A stretch of 64,000 nucleotides of DNA, taken from positions 1-64,000 of the forward strand of contig NZ_KB906683.1 of NCBI RefSeq assembly GCF_000381545.1. Direction: 5' to 3'. Position numbers and translations under genes: made by a program. Numbering within the stretch: position 1 is the first letter of the stretch; each line of letters starts with the position of its first letter. The stretch comes from Rhodonellum psychrophilum GCM71 = DSM 17998. GTDB taxonomy: Bacteria; Bacteroidota; Bacteroidia; Cytophagales; Cyclobacteriaceae. Shown here piece by piece: positions 25,291-34,534 of this stretch. The notes under the pieces were generated by a model. That model was not told the origin of the DNA. It made no database searches and worked only from the letters and a program-made list of their open reading frames with translations.

Positions 25291-28236
25291 CTATCGCATG
25301 GCTTCCCACAATATTTCAACAGGATGTTTAGCTTTTTTGCCCGTACCGTCTGAAATCTGGTGCCGGCAGGAAGTTCCGGGTGCGGCAATCAAGGTATCCT
25401 TTTCTGCCTGCCTCACTGAGGGAAACAAAACCATCTCTCCTATCTGCATGCTGACTTCGTAATGCTCTTTTTCGTATCCAAAGGATCCAGCCATACCACA
25501 ACAGCCAGAAGGAATCACTTCCACGGAATAATTCTTGGGAAGGGAGAGAAGTTTTTCACTCCAGCTGACAGCCGACAATGCCTTTTGGTGACAATGTCCA
25601 TGGAATTTTATTTTCTGCTGCTCCTCCGTAAAAGAACTTGCATTGATGTTCCCCGCTACGATTTCCCTTCCTATAAACTCATCTATCAAAAGGGTGTGGA
25701 ATTTCAATTTCTTGGCTCCTTCTACCAAATCCTTTCCCACCAGTCTCGGATATTCATCCCTAAAACTCAAAATGGCCGATGGCTCTATGCCGATCAGTGG
25801 GGTATTCCCATCTACCAAATCCTGGAAAACCCGAACATTCGCTTCTGCATGTTTTTTGGCTTTTTCCAAAAGACCCTTGGACATTGCAGAGCGGCCGCTT
25901 TCTTCATGTTTCACCACTTTCACCCCATAGCCCAGTTTTTTGAGCAATTGAATGGCAGCAATGCCAATTTTAGTGTCATTATAATTTGTGAATTCATCTA
26001 TAAAAAGATAGACGGATTTGATTTCTTTGGCATTTCCCGGCAATGAGGCATAATTTTTTTCATACCAGTTCCTCAAACTCAACTTACTGATCTCGGGAAG
26101 ATTTCTTTTTGGGGCTACCCCAAGAAAAGACTTCATCAATCCTCCGGTCAATTTATTGCCCAGGAAGAAATTCGCAATCCCTGGGGTTTTTCCCCCAATT
26201 GTATTCAATGCATTGATATAGGCGAAGGCTTTGGAACGGAGCGGGATGCCATGCGTTTTTTGATATTGGTACAAAAATTCAGCTTTCATTGTCGACATAT
26301 CCACATTGGAAGGGCACTCAGCAGTACATCCCTTACAAGAAAGACAAAGATCCAAGGCTTCCTTTATTTCGGGATGGTCAAAGGCGTTGGGCTTCTGGTC
26401 CTGAGTCAAAAATTCCCGCAAGACATTGGCACGCCCTCTGGTAGTGTCTTTTTCGTTGCGCGTGGCCTGGTAACTTGGGCACATCGTCCCACCCGAGGAG
26501 GGAAGCTTGCGACAATCTCCAGATCCATTGCACTTTTCGGCCATCCTGAGGATTCCTCCTTCAAAGGTAAAATCCATCAGCGTTTCTTGAACGGGAGTCA
26601 ACATGTCCGATTCATACCGCAATGATGTATTCATGGGTGCGGTATCCACGATCTTACCGGGATTGAAAATATTGTCAGGATCCCAAGTATATTTGATTTT
26701 ACGGAAGAGTTGGTAATTTTCCTCCCCTACCATCAGAGGAATAAAAGGAGCACGGACGCGACCATCACCATGTTCTCCACTCAGAGAACCTTTGTACTTT
26801 TTGACCAACTTAGCGGTGGCCTCCGAAATCTTGTAGAATTCCTCGCGATCCTCCTGTTTTTTTAGATCCAAGATTGGTCTCAAATGGATTTCTCCAGCTC
26901 CTGCATGGGCATAGTGAACGGGTTTTTGGTTGAAACCTACCATCATCTCATCGAATTCCTCGATATAGTCTGCCAAATCCAAGATGTCGACCGCCGTATC
27001 CTCGATACAGGCAACGGCTTTACGATCGCCAGGAATATTCGCCAAGAGTCCCAGTCCCGCACTTCTTAGCGCCCAGGCAGATTTCGTAAGTTCAGGGCCA
27101 ATGACAGGATAAGCATATCCCAATCCTGCACTTTTCAAATCGGCAATCAGGGCTTGGCCTTTTTGCATCGCTTCCTCCAAGGTTTTGCCCCTGAATTCTA
27201 TCATCAACAATGCCATGGGATCTCCCTCCACGAAATACCGGTTCTTGCTGTATTCGAGGCTTTCCTTGGTACAGTCAAGGATAATCTTGTCCATCAATTC
27301 CACTGCCGTAGCCGGATGCTTCATCGCAACTTGAGCTGCTTTCATGCTTTCATGGATACTGACGAAATGAGCGCCCACGACGATCTCAACAGGATCAGGC
27401 AAGGGGTCCAACAGGATTTTAATTTCTGTCGTAAAGGCCAAAGTCCCTTCAGAACCCGATAGGAGTTTACAAAAGTTGAAGGGCAGACCATCCTCGGTAA
27501 AAAGTCCAGAATCCAATAAATAGTCCACTGCATAGCCTGTATTGCGTCTATGGATTGATTTTTTGGGGAAATGCTCTTGAATATTGTTTTGGTTTTCGGG
27601 ATTGGAAAGATCTTCCTTTATTTGTCGATAGACATTTCCTTCAAGACTTTCCAATTGACATTTTTCCAGGAATTGATCTAGGTTCAATTCTCCAAAAATC
27701 GCTTCTGAACCATCACTGAGCAGCGTTTTCAACTCAATTACTTTTTCCCTTGTGGTCCCATAGACAATGGAGGTTGTCCCTGAGGAATTATTCCCCACCA
27801 TCCCACCGATCATGGCGCGGTTTGCCGTAGAAGTAATTGGGCTAAAAAACAGTCCTTGTGGCTTTAAAAACAGATTGAGTTCATCGCGGACCACACCGGG
27901 TTGCACCCGTACCCATTTTCCTTCCTTGTCGAATTCCAATATTTTGGTGAAATCCCTGGAAACATCCACCACGATACCATTGCCGACGCATTGACCGGAA
28001 AGGGATGTTCCCGCCGTTCTTGGAATGAGGGAGGTATTGTTGTCTTTGGCAAAAAGAATTAATTTTTTGATATCCGCTTCCGATTTGGGAAAAGCGACTG
28101 CCAACGGAATTTCCCTGTAAACGGAAGCATCCGTGGCATATAGTGTCTTGGTAAGCGTGTCGAATTTCAATTCCCCTTGCAACTGGGTAGCTAAATTCTC
28201 CAATAATGGCAATAGGTTAGGCGTGGTCAAAGTCAT
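25291..28236 (-). CDS. FAD-linked and Fe-S D-2-hydroxyacid dehydrogenase, YdiJ-like
   Basis: A 981-residue fusion of a GlcD-type flavoprotein with a GlpC/CCG-type Fe-S module, the layout of YdiJ (D-2-hydroxyglutarate dehydrogenase) and some D-lactate dehydrogenases. The PCMH FAD-binding domain spans about 45-280 with PRTAGTSLSGQ (72-82). The FAD-oxidase C-terminal domain follows with GEHGDGRVR (487-495). Ferredoxin-like clusters follow: CNGSGDC...CPSY (569-588) and CLSCKGCTAECP (631-642). A CCG domain with HGHCHQKAL (879-887) and GCCGMAGSFG (911-920) closes the protein. It probably passes electrons from a D-2-hydroxyacid to the quinone pool. The exact substrate cannot be read from the sequence. 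It is monocistronic. Confidence 0.88.
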   Translation of the reverse strand: MTLTTPNLLPLLENLATQLQGELKFDTLTKTLYATDASVYREIPLAVAFPKSEADIKKLILFAKDNNTSLIPRTAGTSLSGQCVGNGIVVDVSRDFTKILEFDKEGKWVRVQPGVVRDELNLFLKPQGLFFSPITSTANRAMIGGMVGNNSSGTTSIVYGTTREKVIELKTLLSDGSEAIFGELNLDQFLEKCQLESLEGNVYRQIKEDLSNPENQNNIQEHFPKKSIHRRNTGYAVDYLLDSGLFTEDGLPFNFCKLLSGSEGTLAFTTEIKILLDPLPDPVEIVVGAHFVSIHESMKAAQVAMKHPATAVELMDKIILDCTKESLEYSKNRYFVEGDPMALLMIEFRGKTLEEAMQKGQALIADLKSAGLGYAYPVIGPELTKSAWALRSAGLGLLANIPGDRKAVACIEDTAVDILDLADYIEEFDEMMVGFNQKPVHYAHAGAGEIHLRPILDLKKQEDREEFYKISEATAKLVKKYKGSLSGEHGDGRVRAPFIPLMVGEENYQLFRKIKYTWDPDNIFNPGKIVDTAPMNTSLRYESDMLTPVQETLMDFTFEGGILRMAEKCNGSGDCRKLPSSGGTMCPSYQATRNEKDTTRGRANVLREFLTQDQKPNAFDHPEIKEALDLCLSCKGCTAECPSNVDMSTMKAEFLYQYQKTHGIPLRSKAFAYINALNTIGGKTPGIANFFLGNKLTGGLMKSFLGVAPKRNLPEISKLSLRNWYEKNYASLPGNAKEIKSVYLFIDEFTNYNDTKIGIAAIQLLKKLGYGVKVVKHEESGRSAMSKGLLEKAKKHAEANVRVFQDLVDGNTPLIGIEPSAILSFRDEYPRLVGKDLVEGAKKLKFHTLLIDEFIGREIVAGNINASSFTEEQQKIKFHGHCHQKALSAVSWSEKLLSLPKNYSVEVIPSGCCGMAGSFGYEKEHYEVSMQIGEMVLFPSVRQAEKDTLIAAPGTSCRHQISDGTGKKAKHPVEILWEAMR

Positions 28237-28311
28237 GCCTCAAAAATACTGAAAAGAAACAGAGCTTTACTGGAATATGGAAAAAATTGAGTTCGACTTG
28301 GGCCTAAATTT

Positions 28312-28483
28312 TTAAAACCCGTGTGATGCATTACCATTTCTGCTTCAGTCTAAAATTGTTTAAAAATCAGCCAATTGCCTACCATTATTCAATTCATCCT
28401 GTTGGAAACACTCCTTATTGGCCAAAAGTCTGATTTTCTTGCAGTTAACCCTATAAGGCAACCTCATGCACATTTCGGGCTAA
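28312..28483 (-). repeat. Dispersed intergenic repeat, copy E (short form)
   Basis: On the minus strand it opens TTAGCCCGAAATGTGCATGA, has the CCTTATAGG hairpin and AACTGCAAGAAAATCAGAC, then CTGATTTTTAAACAATTTTA, and ends AATGCATCACACGGGTTTTA. At 172 bp it is one of the best-preserved short copies. It lies in the divergent gap between the ydiJ-like gene and ydcF. The rest of that gap (28484-28734) shows no feature. Confidence 0.9.
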
Positions 28484-28734
28484 AGAGAATTCCTTCCCGG
28501 CTGATCAAGGAGTGAATAAAAAATTTGGTGAAGTCTTCAATAAGGGATTGTCCTCCAGTATTGAAAAAAATGAGTCGGGGCAAGTGGTTTTGAGTGGGTT
28601 GAAGGATGCTTCATTAAAACCTCATCCTTTGCAGACTTCTTTATCAACCTGATTCCTTCGCAAGCTGCATGATTTAGGAAACTGTTGGGTTCCAAATTCC
28701 CCTCTCCTTTTCTATATTGCCAAAAATATCAACC

Positions 28735-29493
28735 ATGTTCTTCTACCTTTCCCAATTTCTGAGTTTCTTGGCAATGCCTTTGACCATTATCATCCTATTT
28801 ATTTTAGTGGGTGTCATTGCCAATAAGAAAAAAATGCTCTGGATTGGGATTGTGCTGTTACTGTTTTTTTCCAACCAATTTATCAGCAACAAGGCCATGC
28901 TACTCTGGGAACCGGATTATAAGGTTTTCTCCACGCTTCCAGAATATGAAATGGGGATTGTACTCACGGGTGTGACCAATTTGAGCAAATCTGCCTTTGA
29001 CCGTACATTTTTCAACAAAGGTGCCGATCGCGCGACCCATGCCGTGCAACTCTATAAATTGGGGAAAATCAAAAAAATTCTCATCACGGGAGGTCAAGGA
29101 CTTAATCCAACCAACCCAAATACCGAAGCGGAACTCCTCCGGGATTTTATGGTCATGGCTGGCGTGGATGAAAATGACATCCTTGTAGAAAACCAAGCCA
29201 AGAACACCTACCAAAATGCAGTATTGGCCAAAGAAATGCTCTTGCGAAATGGAATATCAATTCAGGAAAAGTCTCTTTTGATCACATCCGCTTTTCACAT
29301 GAGGCGGTCCAAAGGTTGCTTTGACAAAGTGGGTTTGTCTACAGAAACTTTTCCGGTGGATTACTATGCCCATGAATCCAAATATGACATTCCCTCTCTT
29401 TTGTATCCAAACCCAGATGCGATAAACCAATGGCATACATTGGCAAAAGAGTGGATTGGCATCGCTACCTATTCCCTATTGGGATATATGTAA
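28735..29493 (+). CDS. YdcF/SanA/ElyC-family (DUF218) membrane protein
   Basis: 252 residues from ATG 28735. A TTG six codons earlier overlaps a TATATTGC promoter-like element and is rejected. Two N-terminal membrane helices (about 9-32 and 35-55) precede a DUF218 domain with the family motifs GIVLTGV, KILITGGQG, EAELLRDFMVMAGV, ENQAKNTYQNAVLAK and LLITSAFHMRRSKGCF. E. coli ElyC and SanA of this family act in envelope integrity and peptidoglycan precursor handling, while YdcF binds S-adenosylmethionine. A similar envelope role here is inference. The gene is monocistronic and convergent with the CBS gene. Confidence 0.9.
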   Translation: MFFYLSQFLSFLAMPLTIIILFILVGVIANKKKMLWIGIVLLLFFSNQFISNKAMLLWEPDYKVFSTLPEYEMGIVLTGVTNLSKSAFDRTFFNKGADRATHAVQLYKLGKIKKILITGGQGLNPTNPNTEAELLRDFMVMAGVDENDILVENQAKNTYQNAVLAKEMLLRNGISIQEKSLLITSAFHMRRSKGCFDKVGLSTETFPVDYYAHESKYDIPSLLYPNPDAINQWHTLAKEWIGIATYSLLGYM

Positions 29494-29588
29494 GCATTGG
29501 GAGAGGCAAGCAGAAGAAGGTTAACTTTGGAAATTTCCTTTCCATCGAAAAATTGAAAAGAAAATCGGTTTGAACGTCGAAACAATCC

Positions 29589-30020
29589 TTACCAAGTGGT
29601 TTCCTTCAACCTGGGAAACGCCCGGATCACATCGCTCAAGCTGATTTGACCAATCAATTTTCCATCTTTCATCACGGGAAATCTCCTGATTTTCATTTCC
29701 AAAAACTTTCCCGCAACATCAAAAAGTGACATTTCCGGCGAAATTGTTGTTACCTCGGAGCTCATGTGCTCTGCCACTGTTCCAGGAAATTTGGGGGTGT
29801 TGGAATATTTACCTTTGATTATTTCCTTAAGACAATCCACTTCGGATATGATTCCCACCAAATTCCCCTCTTTATCGACCACTGGTCCACCGGATATTTT
29901 TCTTTTTGCCAATTGGTCCAAAACATGGTCGATACTGTCTTCTGGACCAAAAGTGACCAAGTTGGTACTCATGAAATCTTTGATCAACAATGCTGGGGCT
30001 GCTTTTTTGGATTCAACCAT
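29589..30020 (-). CDS. CBS-domain pair protein
   Basis: 143 residues containing two CBS domains (about 10-66 and 82-140) and nothing else. Motifs typical of each half are DFMSTNLVTFGPEDSID, GPVVDKEGNLVGIISEVD, and HMSSEVTTISPEMSLFDVA with RRFPVMKDGKLIGQISLSD. Stand-alone CBS pairs bind adenosine nucleotides and modulate partners, and the partner here is unknown. The ATG at 30020 is chosen over one nine codons upstream (30047), because AAGGAG lies 6-8 nt before it, a clear ribosome binding site in a genome where these are rare. Confidence 0.88.
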   Translation of the reverse strand: MVESKKAAPALLIKDFMSTNLVTFGPEDSIDHVLDQLAKRKISGGPVVDKEGNLVGIISEVDCLKEIIKGKYSNTPKFPGTVAEHMSSEVTTISPEMSLFDVAGKFLEMKIRRFPVMKDGKLIGQISLSDVIRAFPRLKETTW

Positions 30021-30220
30021 CCTAACTCCTTGAAAACTTTTTACCATTGTAATTTTGGGTTTAACGTGAGTTCAATAATTTAGCCCAAAAATCCCAAGTT
30101 TCAAAATTTTACCTTTTATTTCCAGTAAAAACATCCAGCTAATATCTTAAAAAACAATATAAATACACATTAATGACCCTTTTAAAGAAAAATTAAAATA
30201 ATATTCTTCTCACTAAACGG

Positions 30221-30314
30221 TTATACCCGTTTTATGCATTACGAACTCCATTTAATATTGTAATTTACTGATAATCAATTTCATGCTGGAATAGAATTGA
30301 TAATGCATAAAACA
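30221..30314. repeat. Inverted composite of two repeat-family right ends (copy I)
   Basis: 30221-30281 is a minus-strand right end (ACCCGTTTTATGCATTACG...ACTGATAATCAATT), nearly identical to copy F. 30283-30314 is a plus-strand right end (GGAATAGAATTGATAATGCA followed by TAAAACAG). Together they form a 94-bp palindrome-like unit bounded by TTTTATGCATTA/TAATGCATAAAA, with no left ends. It ends 4 bp from the stop of the downstream lipoprotein gene. Confidence 0.75.
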
Positions 30315-30317
30315 GAT

Positions 30318-31871
30318 TCAATTCATACCTTGGTTTTTCAGTATCGCAAAAGGCATCCAGTTTTCCATTGGATATGCCCTTTGACTTTTGAAATCAAAAC
30401 TTCCCAAAATGATGTCTAGGCTTCCATCTTGATCCACATCACCTTTTTCGATGGTGAGCCAGGAATTATTCCTTTGGTTTTCCAAGGCATGAACAGAAAA
30501 ATCCATTAATCCATGATTTTTGAAATAGAGAAAATTCTGCTTGGGGGATTTGGAAGGATCTGGAAAATAGGACAAGACAGCAATATCCAAGCCTCCGTTT
30601 TGATCAAAATCGGCTACCAAAAGTCCGCTTGCACCATGCATCGGGTAAAACATTTTCTCCTCAAACCTATTTTGACCATCATTCAAAAATATTCTGAGTC
30701 CATGATAAGGTTTGAGAATGGGGGAATAATCGGCATTGTCACCGTTCACGAGGACTATATCCAAATATCCATCCGCATTCATGTCTGCCATTTCGAAATC
30801 AGAACCTCCAAAGACAGGATGGAAGTTGAGCCAAACCTCCTGTTTGAAATTACCGTTTCCCTGATTGATATAAGCATATATTCCTTCTTTCGCTTGGGTC
30901 ATCAGCACAGCGATATCCGGTAAACCATCTAGGTTGAAATCTGCAATTATCGTTTTTCTTGCGCCGGGCTCAGTATTTAAGACATGCTGGATAAAACCGG
31001 CATCTGTATTTTCATACCAGGAAAGGTTTCCGATATGATGTCCAAAATTGCAGACCACCACATCTTCTTTTCCATTTTGGTTCAAATCCGAAAAGGAAAA
31101 ATGAACAGGTCTCCGTAAACTATCCATTTTGATTTCTTCCACTTGCATATCAAATGCTGAATAAGCCAACCATTTTCCAATTGCGAAATTGGATGGATCC
31201 ATTACACCCATAGTCAAAAGATCGAAGGTTCCATTTTCTCGGAAGCGGATATCCGAAGCGGGAGAAGAAATGGAAAGGGAATCCATTATTTCCAAAGTCT
31301 TTCCTTCCACCGTATAAAGCCGTCTGAATCGATCCCCGATAATGAGTTGATTGGAAATCCCATCCCAGCGGGTTAAAGTGGTAAGATTTGGTCTTTTATT
31401 TTTGTATTGGGGAAAAATCAAACTAAAACCAGGAATCGGTCCCTCTGAATCCAATTTGGATTCAATCGTTGGTAATTTTTCTGGTGCAGCATCCAAATAA
31501 TAGGTTTGGATTTTGTCCCAATTTTCCCGCGAAATCAATTTTTTTGTCGAATAAATCCCGGGAGGAGCATTGGTATCTTCGCCAACGTCATGACCAAAAT
31601 CCTCAGCGATCACAAGTCCAAGCCTTCTCCTCATTTCCGGTAAAACGGTGGTTTCCCAAGTCTTCTTGTCCAAAAGTTCAGGACCAGGCTTTAAATGGCA
31701 GGCACCACAATACACGGCCGCCAATTGAATCCCGTTCAACTCAAGGCTTTCCTCCGAAAGTTTATTCAAATATTCCCATTCCCCCATGGGTTTTTCTTCT
31801 TTCATTCCTGATGTCGTACACGAAAAAAAGGCAATAAATAGAAGAAGAATTGAAATTGAAAAATTTTTCAT
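30318..31871 (-). CDS. FG-GAP/VCBS-repeat lipoprotein with an N-terminal cytochrome c-type heme motif
   Basis: 517 residues from ATG 31871, where a lipoprotein signal begins (MKNFSISILLLFIAFFSC, lipid-modified Cys18). An upstream in-frame ATG (31910) would bury the signal and is rejected. A single CxxCH heme-binding motif CGACH is at 55-59, followed by a short helical cytochrome-like segment. From about 130 on come beta-propeller FG-GAP/VCBS repeats with Ca-binding-like DxNxDGxxD loops (DLNQNGKEDVVV, DFNLDGLPDIAV, DMNADGYLDIVL, DFDQNGGLDIAV, DVDQDGSLDIIL). It is probably surface- or periplasm-exposed. A redox or binding role is inferred, with no known characterised relative recalled. It stands alone on the minus strand. 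Confidence 0.85.
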   Translation of the reverse strand: MKNFSISILLLFIAFFSCTTSGMKEEKPMGEWEYLNKLSEESLELNGIQLAAVYCGACHLKPGPELLDKKTWETTVLPEMRRRLGLVIAEDFGHDVGEDTNAPPGIYSTKKLISRENWDKIQTYYLDAAPEKLPTIESKLDSEGPIPGFSLIFPQYKNKRPNLTTLTRWDGISNQLIIGDRFRRLYTVEGKTLEIMDSLSISSPASDIRFRENGTFDLLTMGVMDPSNFAIGKWLAYSAFDMQVEEIKMDSLRRPVHFSFSDLNQNGKEDVVVCNFGHHIGNLSWYENTDAGFIQHVLNTEPGARKTIIADFNLDGLPDIAVLMTQAKEGIYAYINQGNGNFKQEVWLNFHPVFGGSDFEMADMNADGYLDIVLVNGDNADYSPILKPYHGLRIFLNDGQNRFEEKMFYPMHGASGLLVADFDQNGGLDIAVLSYFPDPSKSPKQNFLYFKNHGLMDFSVHALENQRNNSWLTIEKGDVDQDGSLDIILGSFDFKSQRAYPMENWMPFAILKNQGMN

Positions 31872-31991
31872 GAATGATTTATATTCTGACTGACCCCTTG
31901 TATGGTTCAAAAAGCCAGCTTAAATTTTTGTGGGGTTTATTTCTTTCAACTGGGTGATTTCCTGCAAAACCCCAAAAATAAGTTCATCAAA

Positions 31992-32570
31992 TCAAAGCGT
32001 TTTCACAATTTTTGCGGGAGCACCCATGACCAAAACATTGTCCGGAATGTTTTTTGTCACCAAAGATCCGGCGGCCACAGTTACATTTTCTCCTATTTCC
32101 ACACCGGGCAGGATCACAGAGTTCCCACCGATCCAGCAATTGTCACCGATTTTTACAGGAAATGCTTGCGTAAGATAAGGTGCTTGGTTTGGTTTTGGTT
32201 GGGAAATAATTCTTTCCCGGGCATTCAGGGGATGAGTGGCGGTATAAATCTGGACATTAGGTCCTATCAGCACATTTTTACCGATCGTGATGGTATTGCA
32301 ATCCAAGAAGACGGCATTGACATTGACAAAGGTGTTTTCTCCAATAGAAATGTTTTTGCCATAATCGCAATAAAAGGGAGCCTCTACCCAAACTTTATTG
32401 CCAATATTTCCAAAAAGCTTTTGTAACAAATCAAATTTTGCTCCTCCATCCCGAGAGGACAATCCTTCCCAATCTTTCAGGATCGACTTTGCCCGATGGT
32501 ACATTTCCAATAGTTCAGGATCCCTGGAATCGTAAAAATCTCCCCTGAGCAGTTTTTCCTTTTCAGTCAT
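31992..32570 (-). CDS. maa: Maltose/galactoside O-acetyltransferase-like sugar acetyltransferase
   Basis: 192 residues with an N-terminal Mac domain (about 4-55: MTEKEKLLRGDFYDSRDPEL) followed by a left-handed beta-helix of hexapeptide repeats (YGKNISIGENTFVNVN, NTITIGKNVLIGPNV, GDNCWIGGNSVILPGVEIG). The catalytic His113 lies in YTATHPL. It transfers acetyl from acetyl-CoA to a sugar hydroxyl. The true acceptor is uncertain, as members act on maltose, galactosides and others. The start overlaps the cutC stop by four bases, making it the third gene of aspG-cutC-maa. Confidence 0.92.
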   Translation of the reverse strand: MTEKEKLLRGDFYDSRDPELLEMYHRAKSILKDWEGLSSRDGGAKFDLLQKLFGNIGNKVWVEAPFYCDYGKNISIGENTFVNVNAVFLDCNTITIGKNVLIGPNVQIYTATHPLNARERIISQPKPNQAPYLTQAFPVKIGDNCWIGGNSVILPGVEIGENVTVAAGSLVTKNIPDNVLVMGAPAKIVKTL

Positions 32571-33319
32571 GTTGACTTCATGGCTTGTAAAAATTGATTT
32601 ACCCTGTATTCACTTATTGTCAAAACAGATTTGAAGGATTCTGGATCATTGGACAGAAAGACGCGAGGATGTATAAAAGTACTCTCCGAATTTCGGTAAG
32701 TCTTGCAACTTGCATGGATTTCTTTTAACCCACCTGCTTCCATCAATATGGGGACATGTTGTGGCAGAAGTCCCCCACCTGGCAGGATAAGGATCCTATC
32801 TGCGGCATTGACAATCAATTTTCGAATGGTCTTCAACCCCTCACTCACTGAATTTTCCCCTCCCGATGTCAAAATCCTTCTAAAACCACATTCAATGATC
32901 GCTTCCAAAGATTTCTCCAGATTCAAAGAAATATCAAATGCCCGATGAAAAGTACAAGGAAGTCCTTGGGCTTCCTCCAAGAGTTCTTCACAAGCGCCCA
33001 TATTGACATTTCCATCTGAATTGAGCACGCCAAATACAAAGCCATCCGCTCCAAGGGATTTCAATATTTGAATATCCTTTTTCATCACGGCGATTTCATC
33101 CTCATTGTAAACAAAATCCCCTCCTCTCGGACGGATCATCACAAAAATCGGAATTTCCAATTTTTGTTTCAAGAAGGCCAAAGCTCCTGCGCTTGGGGTT
33201 TCGCCGCCCTCCCCGAAATCCGAACAAAGCTCCAATCGATCCACCCCGAATGCCGCAGCTTTCAGTGCTGCCTCAACAGTGAACACCGGTGCTTCCAACA
33301 ATAATCTGGTCATCGCCAT
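32567..33319 (-). CDS. cutC: CutC-family protein
   Basis: 250-residue TIM-barrel protein of the CutC family. Typical stretches are VDRLELCSDFGEGGETPSAG (36-55), MIRPRGGDFVY, FVFGVLNSDGNVN, TFHRAFD, RILTSGG and ILPGGGL. CutC was first linked to copper homeostasis in E. coli, but this role is disputed and the biochemical activity is unknown. Its ATG overlaps the aspG stop by one base (TGATG) and its stop overlaps maa by four, so the three genes form one translationally coupled operon. Confidence 0.93.
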   Translation of the reverse strand: MAMTRLLLEAPVFTVEAALKAAAFGVDRLELCSDFGEGGETPSAGALAFLKQKLEIPIFVMIRPRGGDFVYNEDEIAVMKKDIQILKSLGADGFVFGVLNSDGNVNMGACEELLEEAQGLPCTFHRAFDISLNLEKSLEAIIECGFRRILTSGGENSVSEGLKTIRKLIVNAADRILILPGGGLLPQHVPILMEAGGLKEIHASCKTYRNSESTFIHPRVFLSNDPESFKSVLTISEYRVNQFLQAMKST

Positions 33320-34305
33320 CAGAATTTACTTTTTGAATCCACAAGATCTTGCCCATTTTTATGGTGCCTGGCAAAGTTAAACCCAGGATGGACTGCATAG
33401 GCACCATACTCCCCATCTTTGTTGATGGCCAAAAATCCAGCTTGAATGTCCTTGATATCCTTGTTTTTTGCAATCAACCTTCTGACCGCCTCTTCGCAAG
33501 CCTCTTGGGGAGTCCTTCCCTGCCGCATCAATTCGACAATAAGAAAACTCCCACAAATCCGAATAATGGATTCCCCCAAACCGGTGGCAGTAGCGGCACC
33601 CACTTCATCATCCACAAAAAGCCCGGCCCCGATAATGGGACTGTCCCCTACCCTTCCATGCATCTTGAAAGCAAGTCCTGAAGTGGTGCAGGAACCTGCC
33701 AATTTCCCATCGGCACCAAGACCAATCATGCCTATGGTATCATGGTTTTCGATATTGACGACCGGCTTGTATTGCGATGTTTTCTTCCATTCCTGATACA
33801 TTTCCTCCGCCTTGGGACTCAATTTTTCGGATTCCATCGGAAAACCTTGCGCAATGGCAAACTGTCGAGCACCTTCACCCGCAAGCATCACATGAGGGGT
33901 TTCATCCATCACTTTTCTGGCTAGGGAAATGGGATGCTTTACCTGTCGGACAAAAGCTACTGTTCCACATGATCCATCTCCTTTCATGATACTGGCATCC
34001 AATGTTGGGATTCCTTCTCTGTCAGGAAGTCCCTGTAACCCTACAGAAAGGTTTTCCATATCCAATTCGGTTACTTTTACGCCCTCTTCCACTGCATCAA
34101 CAAGGTTTCCTGTCCTGTTCAAAACTTCCCATGCACGATCATTGGCCGGCATGCCGTGGTTCCAAGTAGAAAGCAACAAAGGTTTGAATCTCTCGGATGC
34201 GAATGCAGTACCATAGAGTCCAGATGCAGCTTTGCTTATCCCTCCCGGCAATAACAATCCCGTAGTGATCAATGTCTTTTTTAGGAAATTTCTTCTTTGC
34301 GACAT
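33319..34305 (-). CDS. Glycosylasparaginase, exported
   Basis: An N-terminal-nucleophile hydrolase that cleaves the GlcNAc-Asn bond of N-glycopeptides (328 residues). A twin-arginine-like signal (MSQRRNFLKKTLITTGLLL) points to Tat export. The autocleavage site is HD-T190-IGMIGL, where Thr190 becomes the nucleophile of the beta chain. GRVGDSPIIGAG and ATATGLGES substrate-binding stretches follow. The sequence is close to the well-known Elizabethkingia (Flavobacterium) enzyme in layout. It is the first gene of a coupled operon with cutC and maa, which suggests glycan or glycoprotein breakdown. Confidence 0.93.
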   Translation of the reverse strand: MSQRRNFLKKTLITTGLLLPGGISKAASGLYGTAFASERFKPLLLSTWNHGMPANDRAWEVLNRTGNLVDAVEEGVKVTELDMENLSVGLQGLPDREGIPTLDASIMKGDGSCGTVAFVRQVKHPISLARKVMDETPHVMLAGEGARQFAIAQGFPMESEKLSPKAEEMYQEWKKTSQYKPVVNIENHDTIGMIGLGADGKLAGSCTTSGLAFKMHGRVGDSPIIGAGLFVDDEVGAATATGLGESIIRICGSFLIVELMRQGRTPQEACEEAVRRLIAKNKDIKDIQAGFLAINKDGEYGAYAVHPGFNFARHHKNGQDLVDSKSKF

Positions 34306-34534
34306 GGCTAAATTTTAATAGTATAAGGTAAAGATTTTGGCTTGGATTTGCATAAATATTTGAAAGTCCAATATTCAAAAAAAATTGGACAAATAAGTTT
34401 GGGATCGTTGATTTTTTTAAGGAAGTTGACGTCCTTGGGGTCAATATTGGCAGGAGAACATACTCAAGAAGTCATTGCCCGTATGGAAAATTAGCGTTTT
34501 ACTTTGAAATCTTTAACTTAAAAACACCAAAAAA

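Noticed and set aside
28241-28248. TATTTTTG -7 element for the ydiJ-like gene
   Set aside because: It matches the consensus, but it would place the transcription start on top of the ATG at 28236, leaving no leader, and no -33 box was found.
31902-32426. 174-residue frame on the plus strand opposite maa
   Set aside because: It covers the hexapeptide-repeat gene on the other strand. The apparent cysteine/histidine richness is an artefact of that repeat.
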